Assembly: GCF_900128495.1 (NCBI RefSeq)
Contig: NZ_LT635801.1
Span: 631,997 to 695,996 of the forward strand
Direction: 5' to 3'
Length of the DNA stretch: 64,000 bases
Source: Bacteroides ilei
Lineage (GTDB): Bacteria; Bacteroidota; Bacteroidia; Bacteroidales; Bacteroidaceae
The notes under the pieces were generated by a model. The model saw nothing but the letters and a program-made list of their open reading frames with translations. It did no database searches and was not told the DNA's origin. Each line of letters starts with the position of its first letter. The stretch's first letter is position 1. Of the stretch, positions 39,762 to 49,147 are shown piece after piece. The position numbers were made by a program, and so were the translations under genes.

Positions 39762-41825
39762 TTAAACTAAAATGCTGCGGAATTTAGGATATATTCTTCG
39801 CAATATACGGAATTCCTTTTTTTGTATGCTGTCTGCAAATTCAGGGAGTAATCCACGATAGTTCTGCAATAGGTTTTCAAGTTCCTTTTCACTGAAGACA
39901 TATCCTTCCTTATATTTCCAAAGTGATGAATCTGGTATGGAAAGTTTTGTGAAATAAGTGTCTGTTACGCTGTTACGGCTTATTCTTTCCATTCGTATGG
40001 TATCATTTTTATATACTTTTCTGACAATTTCTTTTAGATCATCTGTCGGACGGCTTCTTAATGTTCCCAGTTTGCTTTCATGATATTGCAAGGATTCTAG
40101 CAGTGTTGCATTTGTCGTCTGGATATTCATATTGATAGAGTCCAGTGCAAGTTCCAATGCTGTATTGTGCAGGATACCTCTTCCTTTTGGGAATATGATA
40201 CCTCCTGCTGAAAGGCTCTTGGATGGTACGTCAAACAAAAAGATATTTGCCTCGTCTGTTTCCAGATTCCTGAAGAGTTCTGGCTTGATCAGCTTGTCAT
40301 CTACAATATAGTTGGCTATATGGTTCACATATTGTCGTGACAGCTCATCCAGTGTAGATTTGGCTTGTAGGACAAAGTCTTGATATGGTGTGTCATAGGA
40401 GCGGTTTGTCTGTACAAACAGAAAACTGGCTGATTTTTGTCCCGCTCTGGCAATCAGGCTCTCATTTATTTTCAGGTTTTGATTGCTTCCTAATATGATG
40501 AACAGATTCTTGTCAAAGACATTTCCGTTTATCGTATTCATTATTCTGCTTAAAGCGCTGTTCAGTCCTGAATTTTCGCGTGATGTTGAAAATTGAATGC
40601 TGTCAGTCGTAATGAAATCGATCCATTTGGAAAAATCGGAAAGTACTTGAGAGTAACGGTTGCCGGTATTGGATATACATGTGGCGGTGAATCTGTATTG
40701 CACATCCGGAGATAATTTCATTTTCATGTTTTGCAGGGTATTGCAAAGCATATTCGCACGTTGCTGCTCATGCTCGAAATAAAGGAAATGGATGTTTACC
40801 AGATTATTTTCTTTTTCCATACGTCTGATATCAGAAGAATGGATATTTCCTCCTTTGATGTTTATCAGATTGTTCCATCTACTGTTCCATACCAGAACGG
40901 GAATATTGATATCCGTGTGTCCGGATTCCGACAAGCCGGATTGTCGGACATTCCCTGCATAGTCAAACAGTATCCTTGATTGTAGGCTGGCTTCCTGTAT
41001 CTGAAGGGTATCATGCGTTTGGGTCAGTGCGGGAATTGAATCGGTATAGTGCGCATTGCTCAGCAGGAACGACCTGTTCTGGCCGACTTCTGCAATCAGG
41101 TCAGAAGGTACCCATCCGAATACTTTTCGGGAATCATCGTCCAGAGTGGGACAATCTGATACCAGGACAGATCGTTTGCTTTTGTCGTACTTATAGGCAT
41201 AGACGATTTGTCCGCTTAACAGGCCGCCTTCCATCTTGTTTTTCAGGAGGGGCTCGCCGAAAACACACAATGTGTCTCCTCTGAAATATCTTCCCATGTC
41301 GAGCAATCGGTTCGGCATCGTCAGTCCTACACGGAATTTTACAGGCTGGTTGTTTTCTTTATCAATGTAGGCATGGTCAAACATCAGTATATTGTCCGCA
41401 GGAATCCATCCGGCATATTCGACCTTTGAAGGATCTTTGAAATGCCTTTTCTTGGATAACAGGAAACTGTAAAAGACCTTGGGCTTGCCTATAATGTCCT
41501 GATCGGCACGGACAAGACTGTAGTTCCCGTTTTCCTCATCAATGATGTAGTATGGGACGCCAATTTCTTGCTTTCCTCTTTTACGCTGGAAATAAGCATC
41601 CTCGTATGCCTGATTGCCATTTCTGTCGGAGTAGACAATCAGATTGCTTCTGTCTTTTTTGACTGCAGGATTTTTCCCTGCATCCGGCAGATAATTGAAT
41701 ATGTTTTTCCCTGTTGTTCTGGTTCTGTTCCATGCAGATACTTGCCCGGATACGTGTACGGGCATACTGCATCCGGCCCACACCAGAAATAATATGGCTA
41801 TGGATTTGTAGTATTTCTGTTTCAT
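39762..41825 (-). CDS. tssR: T6SS envelope lipoprotein TssR
   Basis: A 687-residue exported protein. The frame opens at 41867, but the Met at 41825 overlaps the previous stop as ATGA and gives a proper lipoprotein signal (ILFLVWAGCSMP), so it is the start. The mature protein is large and mostly periplasmic, with SH3-like stretches (YYIIDEENGNYSLVRADQ, GWIPADNILMF, FGWVPSDLIAEV) and a Rossmann/VWA-like middle (NIHFLYFEHEQQRANML, FIILGSNQN). Size, signal and position at the end of the tss operon fit TssR of the Bacteroidota T6SS trans-envelope complex, where it serves the outer part of the anchor. The operon then reaches the IS. Confidence 0.8.
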   Translation of the reverse strand: MKQKYYKSIAILFLVWAGCSMPVHVSGQVSAWNRTRTTGKNIFNYLPDAGKNPAVKKDRSNLIVYSDRNGNQAYEDAYFQRKRGKQEIGVPYYIIDEENGNYSLVRADQDIIGKPKVFYSFLLSKKRHFKDPSKVEYAGWIPADNILMFDHAYIDKENNQPVKFRVGLTMPNRLLDMGRYFRGDTLCVFGEPLLKNKMEGGLLSGQIVYAYKYDKSKRSVLVSDCPTLDDDSRKVFGWVPSDLIAEVGQNRSFLLSNAHYTDSIPALTQTHDTLQIQEASLQSRILFDYAGNVRQSGLSESGHTDINIPVLVWNSRWNNLINIKGGNIHSSDIRRMEKENNLVNIHFLYFEHEQQRANMLCNTLQNMKMKLSPDVQYRFTATCISNTGNRYSQVLSDFSKWIDFITTDSIQFSTSRENSGLNSALSRIMNTINGNVFDKNLFIILGSNQNLKINESLIARAGQKSASFLFVQTNRSYDTPYQDFVLQAKSTLDELSRQYVNHIANYIVDDKLIKPELFRNLETDEANIFLFDVPSKSLSAGGIIFPKGRGILHNTALELALDSINMNIQTTNATLLESLQYHESKLGTLRSRPTDDLKEIVRKVYKNDTIRMERISRNSVTDTYFTKLSIPDSSLWKYKEGYVFSEKELENLLQNYRGLLPEFADSIQKKEFRILRRIYPKFRSILV

Positions 41826-42763
41826 CTCTCTGTGTAACTTTGGGTTATTTGGATAGTTGATACACAATGAAGTTTGTCGATAAGCACTTCATCAATGCGG
41901 ACGCGTCGTTTGGTATTGCTTTCGAGGAAATGAAGCCCTTGGCAGTAACCGGTAAAGTCATTGTATTTGTCTCCGTTTACCACGACTGCGACCCTGTCAG
42001 CAGGGATACAGAAGTATTTGTTCCGTATGTAGTTATAGTGTTCGTAATAGACAGAGTGCTGTGAAACACGTGCATCTGCAATGGCTTGCAAATGTTGGCG
42101 AATGTCGTTCTGTGCCAGTACGAGTGAATCCACTGTTACTATTTCTTCTGCTTTTTCAAAGCGTGGCAGGATTGTTATGTGATGTTTTACAGGGTACTGC
42201 GTTGTATTCGTTTGCAGTTTTACAGTATATTCTCCCGGATTCTCATAGGTATATACCACCTGCTGGTCGTATGCATCAACAGTACCGCTCTCTCCAAATT
42301 CCCATTGCCAGGAATTCATGCCATATCCCTCTGCCGCAAAGACGAGCTCTTCCCCCTGATAGCCTTCAGTTACGCCATAAATATGCGGAACAGAATCAAT
42401 GGCTGCACGTTCAGTTCCGGATATTACTTTTATGTATTTGTTGATAGTGTAGCTGTTGTCTATTTTCAGTGTTACCAGATATTTACCCGGAGATTCATAG
42501 CTGTATTTCATATTGCTTTTGTCGCTTATTGCATCACCGTTTCCCATCTGCCACAGCAGTTTCCTTCCTTTTACGGCAGCTGTATCGTTTATCATGAATT
42601 CCAGCTTCTCATTCACTTCGTAATGATAATTGTCATTGGAATCAAATACATAAAAGTCGATGTTGCTCAATTGAGATTTAGAGGGCAACAACAGGATGAT
42701 GATTATACCTCCTATGGCAAGTATACCAAGGGCGGTGATGATAATTTTTCTCTTGTTATCCAT
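41822..42763 (-). CDS. tssP: PKD-domain T6SS envelope protein (TssP-type)
   Basis: A 313-residue protein with one N-terminal membrane helix (about residues 6-27) and a periplasmic part containing two PKD-like repeats: LLWQMGNGDAISDKSNMKYS followed by YESPGKYLVTLKI, and WQWEFGESGTVDAYDQQVVY followed by YENPGEYTVKLQ. A C-terminal alpha/beta domain follows. In Bacteroidota T6SS loci a PKD protein lies between the small single-pass proteins and TssR and forms part of the membrane complex; I assign TssP by that context. It overlaps tssR by 4 bp. Confidence 0.65.
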   Translation of the reverse strand: MDNKRKIIITALGILAIGGIIIILLLPSKSQLSNIDFYVFDSNDNYHYEVNEKLEFMINDTAAVKGRKLLWQMGNGDAISDKSNMKYSYESPGKYLVTLKIDNSYTINKYIKVISGTERAAIDSVPHIYGVTEGYQGEELVFAAEGYGMNSWQWEFGESGTVDAYDQQVVYTYENPGEYTVKLQTNTTQYPVKHHITILPRFEKAEEIVTVDSLVLAQNDIRQHLQAIADARVSQHSVYYEHYNYIRNKYFCIPADRVAVVVNGDKYNDFTGYCQGLHFLESNTKRRVRIDEVLIDKLHCVSTIQITQSYTER

Positions 42764-42768
42764 ATCGC

Positions 42769-43215
42769 TTATAGATTAGCTTTACATTCTTCCAGGTCTT
42801 TTTCTATTAGCTCATTGTTGTGTTTCAGTGCACTCAGTTCTTCCTGTATGTCGAAGTGGAATCTTAATGTTTTGGAAGTCAGTGCACCGAACATGAATCT
42901 CGAATTCATTCCGTTTTTGGTGTAGATTTCCTGAAGGCCATATATTTTTCCCTTTATTTCATCCATACGCTGTACCTGGTATGCGTTGAAATCCAATGAA
43001 TCGATTTGATTCCATATTACCGAAGATTTTTTTGCATGTTCCTTTTGTTCGGTAAATATGGTTTCCGAGTGGTTGATGTCCTTGATCAGCTCCGAGCTTT
43101 CTTTCATTGGAACATCAAACACATACTTGCATAGGATGATAAAGGTCAGCACTACGGTAAACACCAGCAATATCGCAAAGCGTACATTACCCCATATATT
43201 TTCATCTTTTGTCAT
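42769..43215 (-). CDS. Single-pass T6SS membrane-complex protein (TssO/TssQ type), second of two
   Basis: A 148-residue protein: short cytoplasmic N-terminus, one membrane helix (about residues 11-31, FAILLVFTVVLTFIILCKYV) and a helical periplasmic tail ending in a coiled-coil-like region (IQEELSALKHNNELIEKDLE). It overlaps the previous gene by 4 bp (ATGA) and precedes the PKD gene by 5 bp. Bacteroidota T6SS have two small proteins of this kind, TssO and TssQ; I cannot tell from sequence alone which is which, so no symbol is given. Confidence 0.65.
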   Translation of the reverse strand: MTKDENIWGNVRFAILLVFTVVLTFIILCKYVFDVPMKESSELIKDINHSETIFTEQKEHAKKSSVIWNQIDSLDFNAYQVQRMDEIKGKIYGLQEIYTKNGMNSRFMFGALTSKTLRFHFDIQEELSALKHNNELIEKDLEECKANL

Positions 43216-43712
43216 GGTTTCTGCAATTTTTCTTTTGTTAATTCCTGATACTTATTCCTGCATTTCTCCAATTGCTCAATATTGGATTCTCTTTTTTTAG
43301 CTTCACGGTCAAGGTTATCCATGGTAACCTGTATCTCTTTTATCTGGTCGAGCATTACCTTGTATACCTCATAGTTCTGCTTGTTGGATGCGAAGCTGGT
43401 TATCTCATTCTCCATCAGCTGGCGCTTCTTGGTTATCAGATTTTGCAAATGCTTGTGTTCGCTCGCATTTCGCTTCTTGGTTTTCAGACTGTTCAGTTCA
43501 CGGAACAGTTCTTCAATCTGGAAATTGAGTTCAGCCTGTTTCTTGAACACTTCGTCGTATTCCGACTTTTTGTTTTCAAGAAGTGCGATTCCTCTCTGGG
43601 CTGTCACAATCGAGATGCTGCCGCATAAGGCAATGACCAGTAAGGTGACGACGAATATGATGGAGAATTTCCACTTGGCGCTTTTGCGCTCTTCTATGTT
43701 CATTGCTTCCAT
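43212..43712 (-). CDS. Single-pass T6SS membrane-complex protein (TssO/TssQ type), first of two
   Basis: A 166-residue protein with N-terminal EERKSAKWKFSIIFVVTLL, one membrane helix (about residues 14-35) and a long coiled-coil periplasmic region (QAELNFQIEELFRELNSLKT and on to the C-terminus). It starts 15 bp after tssK. With the next gene it forms the TssO/TssQ pair of the Bacteroidota-specific membrane complex that replaces TssJLM. The assignment within the pair is left open. Confidence 0.65.
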   Translation of the reverse strand: MEAMNIEERKSAKWKFSIIFVVTLLVIALCGSISIVTAQRGIALLENKKSEYDEVFKKQAELNFQIEELFRELNSLKTKKRNASEHKHLQNLITKKRQLMENEITSFASNKQNYEVYKVMLDQIKEIQVTMDNLDREAKKRESNIEQLEKCRNKYQELTKEKLQKP

Positions 43713-43727
43713 AATTCAGTTTTTTAA

Positions 43728-44873
43728 TTACATGAAAGACCATTTCTTTTTCTTCTCTTCTTGGGGGGAAGCAGTGCTCTCTTCTCCGACTACAATATTT
43801 TCTCTCACTAGGCCGATATATTCAAGTTCTCCCATTTTGTGAAACATCCGTTCCAGAAGAGAAAGAAATGCGCCTAAAGTATGCAGTGAAGAACTGATAT
43901 CCGTATGCTCGTATGTAATACCGGCGACTTTTTCAATGCTGTGCATAAAGTCTGATGGAGTAATATTGGTCCACTCGTAGTAATATTGCAGCAGCTCCTC
44001 ACGCATGGTTTCAGACAAGGTCTGTAATGCGGAAACAAGCCCGTTGGCCAATTCATTGACGGCCTGGATAAGAAAAATAGGAGGCTGTTCTTGAGCTATC
44101 TGTTCTATAAAGAAGATATGGCTGTTATAAAAACTGCTGAAAGCATTGCACAGGACAAACGTATTGTTGGCCAGAGCATCCCTGCGCTTGTCTGACAGGT
44201 TACGGCTGTATATAGTCCTTATATCCTCCCGTATGTTGTGCAGAATGTGTGTCAGTTGGTTTATGAATGATTTCAAACCGTCATGATAGACAGATTTCTG
44301 CAATGGCGGTATATACTGGCGATTTACTGCAAATGCGTTTCCATGGGATTTTATTTCTCCGATTATCAGAAAGTTTTTGCTGTAGAATGCCTTGTTCGTT
44401 TGGTTTTTGGGTATAATATGCATTTTTATGCCTGGCAGTACATGAGGATGATGTAAGGGTACAACATCCGGATCTGGCTCGCCTATGGGTATCATTTCAT
44501 AAGGGTTTATTGATACAAGAATGAGGAACACATTGTCCTCTATAGAGAGTGGATTGCTGTCTGGCAATGTAGCTGTAGGCACGTAATCTCCATATAGCCC
44601 TTCATAGAAGATGATTGGAATACCGCCTCTCGTCAGTCCGTTACATTTCTTCAGGCGTACACACAGGGTATCAAGGGATTCTCCGGTTATATCGAATTCT
44701 ATATTGTCATTTGAGTTGTCAAGTGCTTTCCCGATTCCATAGTTGTAGTCAGTCAGTTGGCCCTCGATACTTCCATATAGAGATTCTATCATGTTATAAT
44801 AATTCCCGAAGAAATGATCCTTTGTCAACTTTACTCCGTTGACCCAATTGATCGGTAAATGTTCTATCTTCAT
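43728..44873 (-). CDS. tssK: T6SS baseplate protein TssK
   Basis: A 381-residue protein. The N-terminus INWVNGVKLTKDHFFGN corresponds to the v-W-x-x-G-x-x-L-x-x-q-H-F opening of TssK, and the helical C-terminal half (for example LQTLSETMREELLQYYYEW) fits the TssK arm. TssK links the baseplate (TssEFG) to the membrane complex. It ends in a Lys-rich tail. It sits 4 bp after tssN in the same operon. Confidence 0.8.
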   Translation of the reverse strand: MKIEHLPINWVNGVKLTKDHFFGNYYNMIESLYGSIEGQLTDYNYGIGKALDNSNDNIEFDITGESLDTLCVRLKKCNGLTRGGIPIIFYEGLYGDYVPTATLPDSNPLSIEDNVFLILVSINPYEMIPIGEPDPDVVPLHHPHVLPGIKMHIIPKNQTNKAFYSKNFLIIGEIKSHGNAFAVNRQYIPPLQKSVYHDGLKSFINQLTHILHNIREDIRTIYSRNLSDKRRDALANNTFVLCNAFSSFYNSHIFFIEQIAQEQPPIFLIQAVNELANGLVSALQTLSETMREELLQYYYEWTNITPSDFMHSIEKVAGITYEHTDISSSLHTLGAFLSLLERMFHKMGELEYIGLVRENIVVGEESTASPQEEKKKKWSFM

Positions 44874-44877
44874 ATGC

Positions 44878-45756
44878 TTACTCTTTTGTTGAAGTTAATT
44901 TTACTCTTCTGATATATATAGGTCGATTGTTCCTGATTTTGTTCTGCTTACTGTCCTTGTGGGGATCAAGAATCCGTATCAGCAGCGGATAACTGAACCA
45001 TTTTGTTGTATAGAAAGTCCATCCGACCTTGTAACCGTCTTTTCCTGTTTCGATTCGGTTCTGCGGAAATCTGCGGTTTTGGTCTTCTATAAACCAGTTG
45101 AACCAATTACCCAGAGAAATGCCGTCCGGCAGCTTTACAACCAGCGAAACGTAATTCTTGTCACCTATCTTTCGGTTGATTTTTACTTTTACGGACTTGA
45201 ACTCAAAGCTGTCAATATTGTCCCAATAGTTACGGTCGAAAGTCCCGAATTCCAGTTCCCACGGAGCATAGATGGGAGGCGGTATAAGCAGAAACAGTTT
45301 TCTGCCCAGCATAATCATGTATGGTACAATGAACCATAGTACATTCAGTGCTCCCCAAATGGCATACGGAAGATTGCTTATCCTCTCAAATATAAGGTAA
45401 TATATCCATCCTCCGAGTATGCCGGAAACAGAAAGCAGCAGTATTGTTCCTCCGGTGGATTCTCCAAGTCCGACTGCTTTGAAAGAATCTGATTCTGTGT
45501 ACTTCCAGAAGATAAAGCCCAGCCCGATGTAGCATAGGATTGTCAGAAGAAGTCCGCCCCATACGAATTCATTTCTGAGAAGTCCCAACAGGCAGGGAAG
45601 GGCAATTATCAAAGCTGAAACAAGTATGAAGATAATGGCTTTTTTCATACTCAGCTTCCGTTTCAGATTTTTCATGCCGTTCAGGAAAAACAGCATGACC
45701 GTTACGAGCAGCGGTGCTAACAGGTATTTCAAGAAAAAAGATAATAACATTTCCAT
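44878..45756 (-). CDS. tssN: T6SS membrane protein TssN
   Basis: A 292-residue protein with five hydrophobic segments in the first ~165 residues and a C-terminal cytoplasmic domain with strands (WELEFGTFDRNYWDNIDSF, SVKVKINRKIGDKNYVSLVV, KVGWTFYTTKWFSYPLLIRI). This five-span plus soluble-tail plan, with its place between tssG and tssK, fits TssN, the Bacteroidota protein that connects the membrane complex to the baseplate. Confidence 0.8.
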   Translation of the reverse strand: MEMLLSFFLKYLLAPLLVTVMLFFLNGMKNLKRKLSMKKAIIFILVSALIIALPCLLGLLRNEFVWGGLLLTILCYIGLGFIFWKYTESDSFKAVGLGESTGGTILLLSVSGILGGWIYYLIFERISNLPYAIWGALNVLWFIVPYMIMLGRKLFLLIPPPIYAPWELEFGTFDRNYWDNIDSFEFKSVKVKINRKIGDKNYVSLVVKLPDGISLGNWFNWFIEDQNRRFPQNRIETGKDGYKVGWTFYTTKWFSYPLLIRILDPHKDSKQNKIRNNRPIYIRRVKLTSTKE

Positions 45757-45779
45757 ATTCTAACTTTTTTATCTGTTGT

Positions 45780-46721
45780 TTATAGATTCATATCATATCC
45801 CAAACGGTTTTCTCCCAGAATACAGTCGGTACGTCCCTGTATCAGGTGTTTTATGTGTATTTCTCTGAATGAAAGTATAAAGAAGCTCAATATCTCTGTC
45901 ACAATAGTGTCGATACGTGATTGCCTGTTGTAGTCATCTGAATTATCTGACTGTCCGAAGACTATGGTCGCTTCCATATCGTCGCCTTCACATTCTACAT
46001 CTCCGTTCAATCCAAGATTTTCTCCCAGAATACCTTCATTGATAGGCGAATATTGTGAAACGGAAATCACATGCGGTATATATCTGAGCCTGACTTCAAG
46101 GTCAAGAACAACAGAAAACATCCTTTCAATGGCCGGGAGATTCTCCATGTATCCATCCGATTGGCAAAGAAAAAGGAACAATTTGTACTTTTGATGGCTG
46201 GTGATATCCAATGGTATGCCCAGCATCGTTTCTACAAGGTGGTTCAGATTTTCACGCATTGTTGGATTTGAAAAGAAATTCAAATCACGGTCGATGATTT
46301 TGACACGTTCCTTGAAGAAGGCTGTATCGAATGGAATAAAAAAAGAAATCAGCTCCTTCTCCTTTTTTTTGTTGGCACGTATCGCATCCACAATTTCCTT
46401 GTTGCTCATTCCCGGTGTGCTTATGACGAGAGGATGGAACAGGAGTTCCGGAAGCTGGTGATACATACTGTTCCTTGCTAGATGCAGGGCTACAAATTCC
46501 TTGTATGAATTTGACGTAGAGAAATAACGTAATGAAGCGCTCATAATGTCTTTGGAGTGGACACGCGGATTCATCCCGTGACAAATTATCATGAGAGAAT
46601 CCAGCAGGTCTTCTTTGAGGATGAACTGCAATTCCTCAAAAAAGACTTCGGCAATGTAATTGTTTGCACTGCTGCGTTTCAGTTCGCTTATTTTTTCTTT
46701 CCTGTCTATTGGAGTTCCCAT
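45780..46721 (-). CDS. tssG: T6SS baseplate protein TssG
   Basis: A 313-residue soluble protein, overlapping the 3' end of clpV by 16 bp. HPLVISTPGMSNKEIVDAIR and FFIPFDTAFFKERVKII in the middle, and the C-terminal LGENRLGYDMNL, are as in TssG of Bacteroidota. TssG works with TssF in the baseplate wedge. The last dozen residues resemble the L-G-x-x-x-x-L-G ending of the family. Confidence 0.8.
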   Translation of the reverse strand: MGTPIDRKEKISELKRSSANNYIAEVFFEELQFILKEDLLDSLMIICHGMNPRVHSKDIMSASLRYFSTSNSYKEFVALHLARNSMYHQLPELLFHPLVISTPGMSNKEIVDAIRANKKKEKELISFFIPFDTAFFKERVKIIDRDLNFFSNPTMRENLNHLVETMLGIPLDITSHQKYKLFLFLCQSDGYMENLPAIERMFSVVLDLEVRLRYIPHVISVSQYSPINEGILGENLGLNGDVECEGDDMEATIVFGQSDNSDDYNRQSRIDTIVTEILSFFILSFREIHIKHLIQGRTDCILGENRLGYDMNL

Positions 46722-49147
46722 ACAAGTTCGTTATTTCTTAAATTGACTACAATATTGTCACCTGGTTTGATCTGTTCCGAAACGATAAGTCTTGATACCG
46801 TTTTTTTAATATACGTTCTTATTACTCCTGCTATAGGGCGTGCACCGTATTTTGGTGAGAATCCTTTTTGTGAGAGGTACTGAAGTGCTTCTTCCGTCAG
46901 CTCAAGATTGATGTTCTTTTGTTCAAGTAACTGCTTTTTCAATCTTGAAAAATGCAATAAGAAGATTTCTTTGGCCACATTCTCATTTATAGGGGAAAAT
47001 GGTACCACCTCTGTCAGTCGCCCAAGAAATTCAGGCCTGAAGTATTGGGCCATAACCTCTATAAGTTTTGCAGATGTTGGGGTATGGCCGGCCTGTATCT
47101 GATCCACAATCCATTGACTTCCAATGTTGGATGTGAAAATGATTATCGAGTTGGAAAAATCACCTTCTCTACCCAGTTTGTCATGTATCTTACCTTCATC
47201 CATCATTTGAAGAAATACATCATATACGCTGGAATGTGCTTTTTCGATTTCATCAAAAAGGACTACAGAGTAAGGCTTTTGTCTGATTTGTGTCACCAGC
47301 AGACCACCTTCTTCGTAGCCGACATATCCCGGAGGTGCTCCATAAAGCAGGGCAGCTGAATGCTCTTCCTTGAATTCGGACATATCAAACCTGATCATGG
47401 CAGATTCATTGTCAAACAGCAGTTCTGCCAATGATTTGGTCAGCTCAGTTTTACCTGTTCCGGTAGGTCCAAGGAAAAAGAAGGAGCCTATGGGCTTTTT
47501 GGGGTCACTCAATCCACTTCGTGATTCGATTATGGCATCAGACAAGGTAGTAATCGCTTTGTCCTGACCTTTGACTCTTTCCCTAAGCTTTGATTCTATA
47601 CCGAGAAGTCGGTCTTTCTCCCTTGCCTGTATTTTTCCTATAGGAATATTGGTACATTCGGCCACGATTGCTTCAATTTCCGCTGCGGTTACGGTTCCTA
47701 TGGTGCGGAGTGATAGATTTTCCAGCTCTGTCAGGATTTTATTAATCCATTGGAGTTTTACCTCATATTTGTCTTCATCATTCCATGTGTAGGTATCTGA
47801 AAGTTTCGATGTTATAACTGAACCTATTTTGTTGAAAATCATCCGGTAAAGTAATTGCAAATCGGAATTCTGAATTGTACCTTCTGCATTCTCCTGCAGG
47901 CGTTCGAATTCTGCCCGGATATTTTCTATTGTATTTCTTGCATTTTTGTTGCACAGACGGACTGCGGCAGAAGTTCTGTCCAAAAGATCAATTGCTGCAG
48001 ATGGAAGACTGCGTTCCTTGAAATATCGGCGTGATAATTGTATTACATTTGGAATGCAGTCATCAGAAATTTCAAGACCGTAATGGCTTTCTATTTCCTT
48101 TTTGTGCAGGTGCAAGGCACATAATAGAGTGGAATAATCCAGCTCTTCCGCATTTATGATAACCAGTTTGCTTTCTATAGATTGCTTTTCTATGTGTTTG
48201 CGGTATGCATCTTTTGTAATGGTAAATATGAGATTGCAGGCTCCTTCACCAATCTGGGCATTGAGAATATTTATCAGAGTAGTTGATTTACCTGTATTCC
48301 CGTTTTCCAGTAACACATGAAGGTCATCTATCACAAGAACTACTTGCTCAATTTGTTTCAGTTTATGTATCAGGGCCACAGTCTTTTGGGATATCTCATT
48401 TTCTGATGATGTTCCGGCCAATAATTTGGCTGTGTCCATTCCTACAACAGAAACTTGTTGCAGCATTTCGTCTTTATTATAACAGATTTCTTTGACAAAA
48501 GCATTGATTATGGATGTTTTGCCTATACCTGAATCGCCTATTATCATTATGGCTTTATTTTCTGAGCGTTCCAGACATTCAAGCATGGTTCTGATTTCCT
48601 TGTCTCTGCCTACCACTATACTTCCGTTTTTGATGGTCGCTTCTGTTTTCAGATTCTCAGCGTATGGAAACGAGGCCAATATCTGGTTTTCTTCTCCTTG
48701 AAAGGAATAGGCCGGTGCAAGGGCGTCATAATATTTTAGAATATCCTCTTCACTTACTCCAAGTAATTCTATTTGCTGGTGCGAATAGATGACACCTTCT
48801 CTGGATATGGCTGTAAATACACAGAGGGCGTCTATGTGGTCACTTCCCAGCTTTATTTTGGAGCGTTCTGCTTCATCCAGTACTTTGGACAGTTCATCAT
48901 CCGCGCATATTTCGTCTGAGTCGCTTTCCGACGATGTGTACATTTCTTTACGCGTGTCAAACCAGTCCATCAGATAGGCAACGTCCTTTTGCATGGATTG
49001 CAGGATCTCCTTAAGGCCTGTACTTTCTGTCAGCATGGCTAACACCAGATGTGGAACACCGTATGTACTTTGTCGTTCCTGCCGGGCCATTGATTGGGCT
49101 AATTTTATGGCAGAAACCAGACTGGGGCTGTAGTCGTTGTTTGTCAT
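46706..49147 (-). CDS. clpV: T6SS sheath-recycling AAA+ ATPase ClpV (TssH)
   Basis: An 813-residue Clp ATPase. The N-terminal Clp_N domain spans ~1-150 (with SVLISAIKLA-type start and RQERQSTYGVPHLVLAML). The first AAA+ module has Walker A GDSGIGKTS and Walker B LVIDDLHVL. The second has Walker A GPTGTGKTEL, Walker B VVLFDEIEKAH, and SNIGSQW as sensor I. The D2-small domain includes GARPIAGVIRTYIKK. It disassembles contracted TssBC sheaths. It overlaps tssF by 4 bp (ATGA). At 813 residues it is shorter than typical ClpV (about 870-890), the middle region being compact. Confidence 0.92.
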   Translation of the reverse strand: MTNNDYSPSLVSAIKLAQSMARQERQSTYGVPHLVLAMLTESTGLKEILQSMQKDVAYLMDWFDTRKEMYTSSESDSDEICADDELSKVLDEAERSKIKLGSDHIDALCVFTAISREGVIYSHQQIELLGVSEEDILKYYDALAPAYSFQGEENQILASFPYAENLKTEATIKNGSIVVGRDKEIRTMLECLERSENKAIMIIGDSGIGKTSIINAFVKEICYNKDEMLQQVSVVGMDTAKLLAGTSSENEISQKTVALIHKLKQIEQVVLVIDDLHVLLENGNTGKSTTLINILNAQIGEGACNLIFTITKDAYRKHIEKQSIESKLVIINAEELDYSTLLCALHLHKKEIESHYGLEISDDCIPNVIQLSRRYFKERSLPSAAIDLLDRTSAAVRLCNKNARNTIENIRAEFERLQENAEGTIQNSDLQLLYRMIFNKIGSVITSKLSDTYTWNDEDKYEVKLQWINKILTELENLSLRTIGTVTAAEIEAIVAECTNIPIGKIQAREKDRLLGIESKLRERVKGQDKAITTLSDAIIESRSGLSDPKKPIGSFFFLGPTGTGKTELTKSLAELLFDNESAMIRFDMSEFKEEHSAALLYGAPPGYVGYEEGGLLVTQIRQKPYSVVLFDEIEKAHSSVYDVFLQMMDEGKIHDKLGREGDFSNSIIIFTSNIGSQWIVDQIQAGHTPTSAKLIEVMAQYFRPEFLGRLTEVVPFSPINENVAKEIFLLHFSRLKKQLLEQKNINLELTEEALQYLSQKGFSPKYGARPIAGVIRTYIKKTVSRLIVSEQIKPGDNIVVNLRNNELVWELQ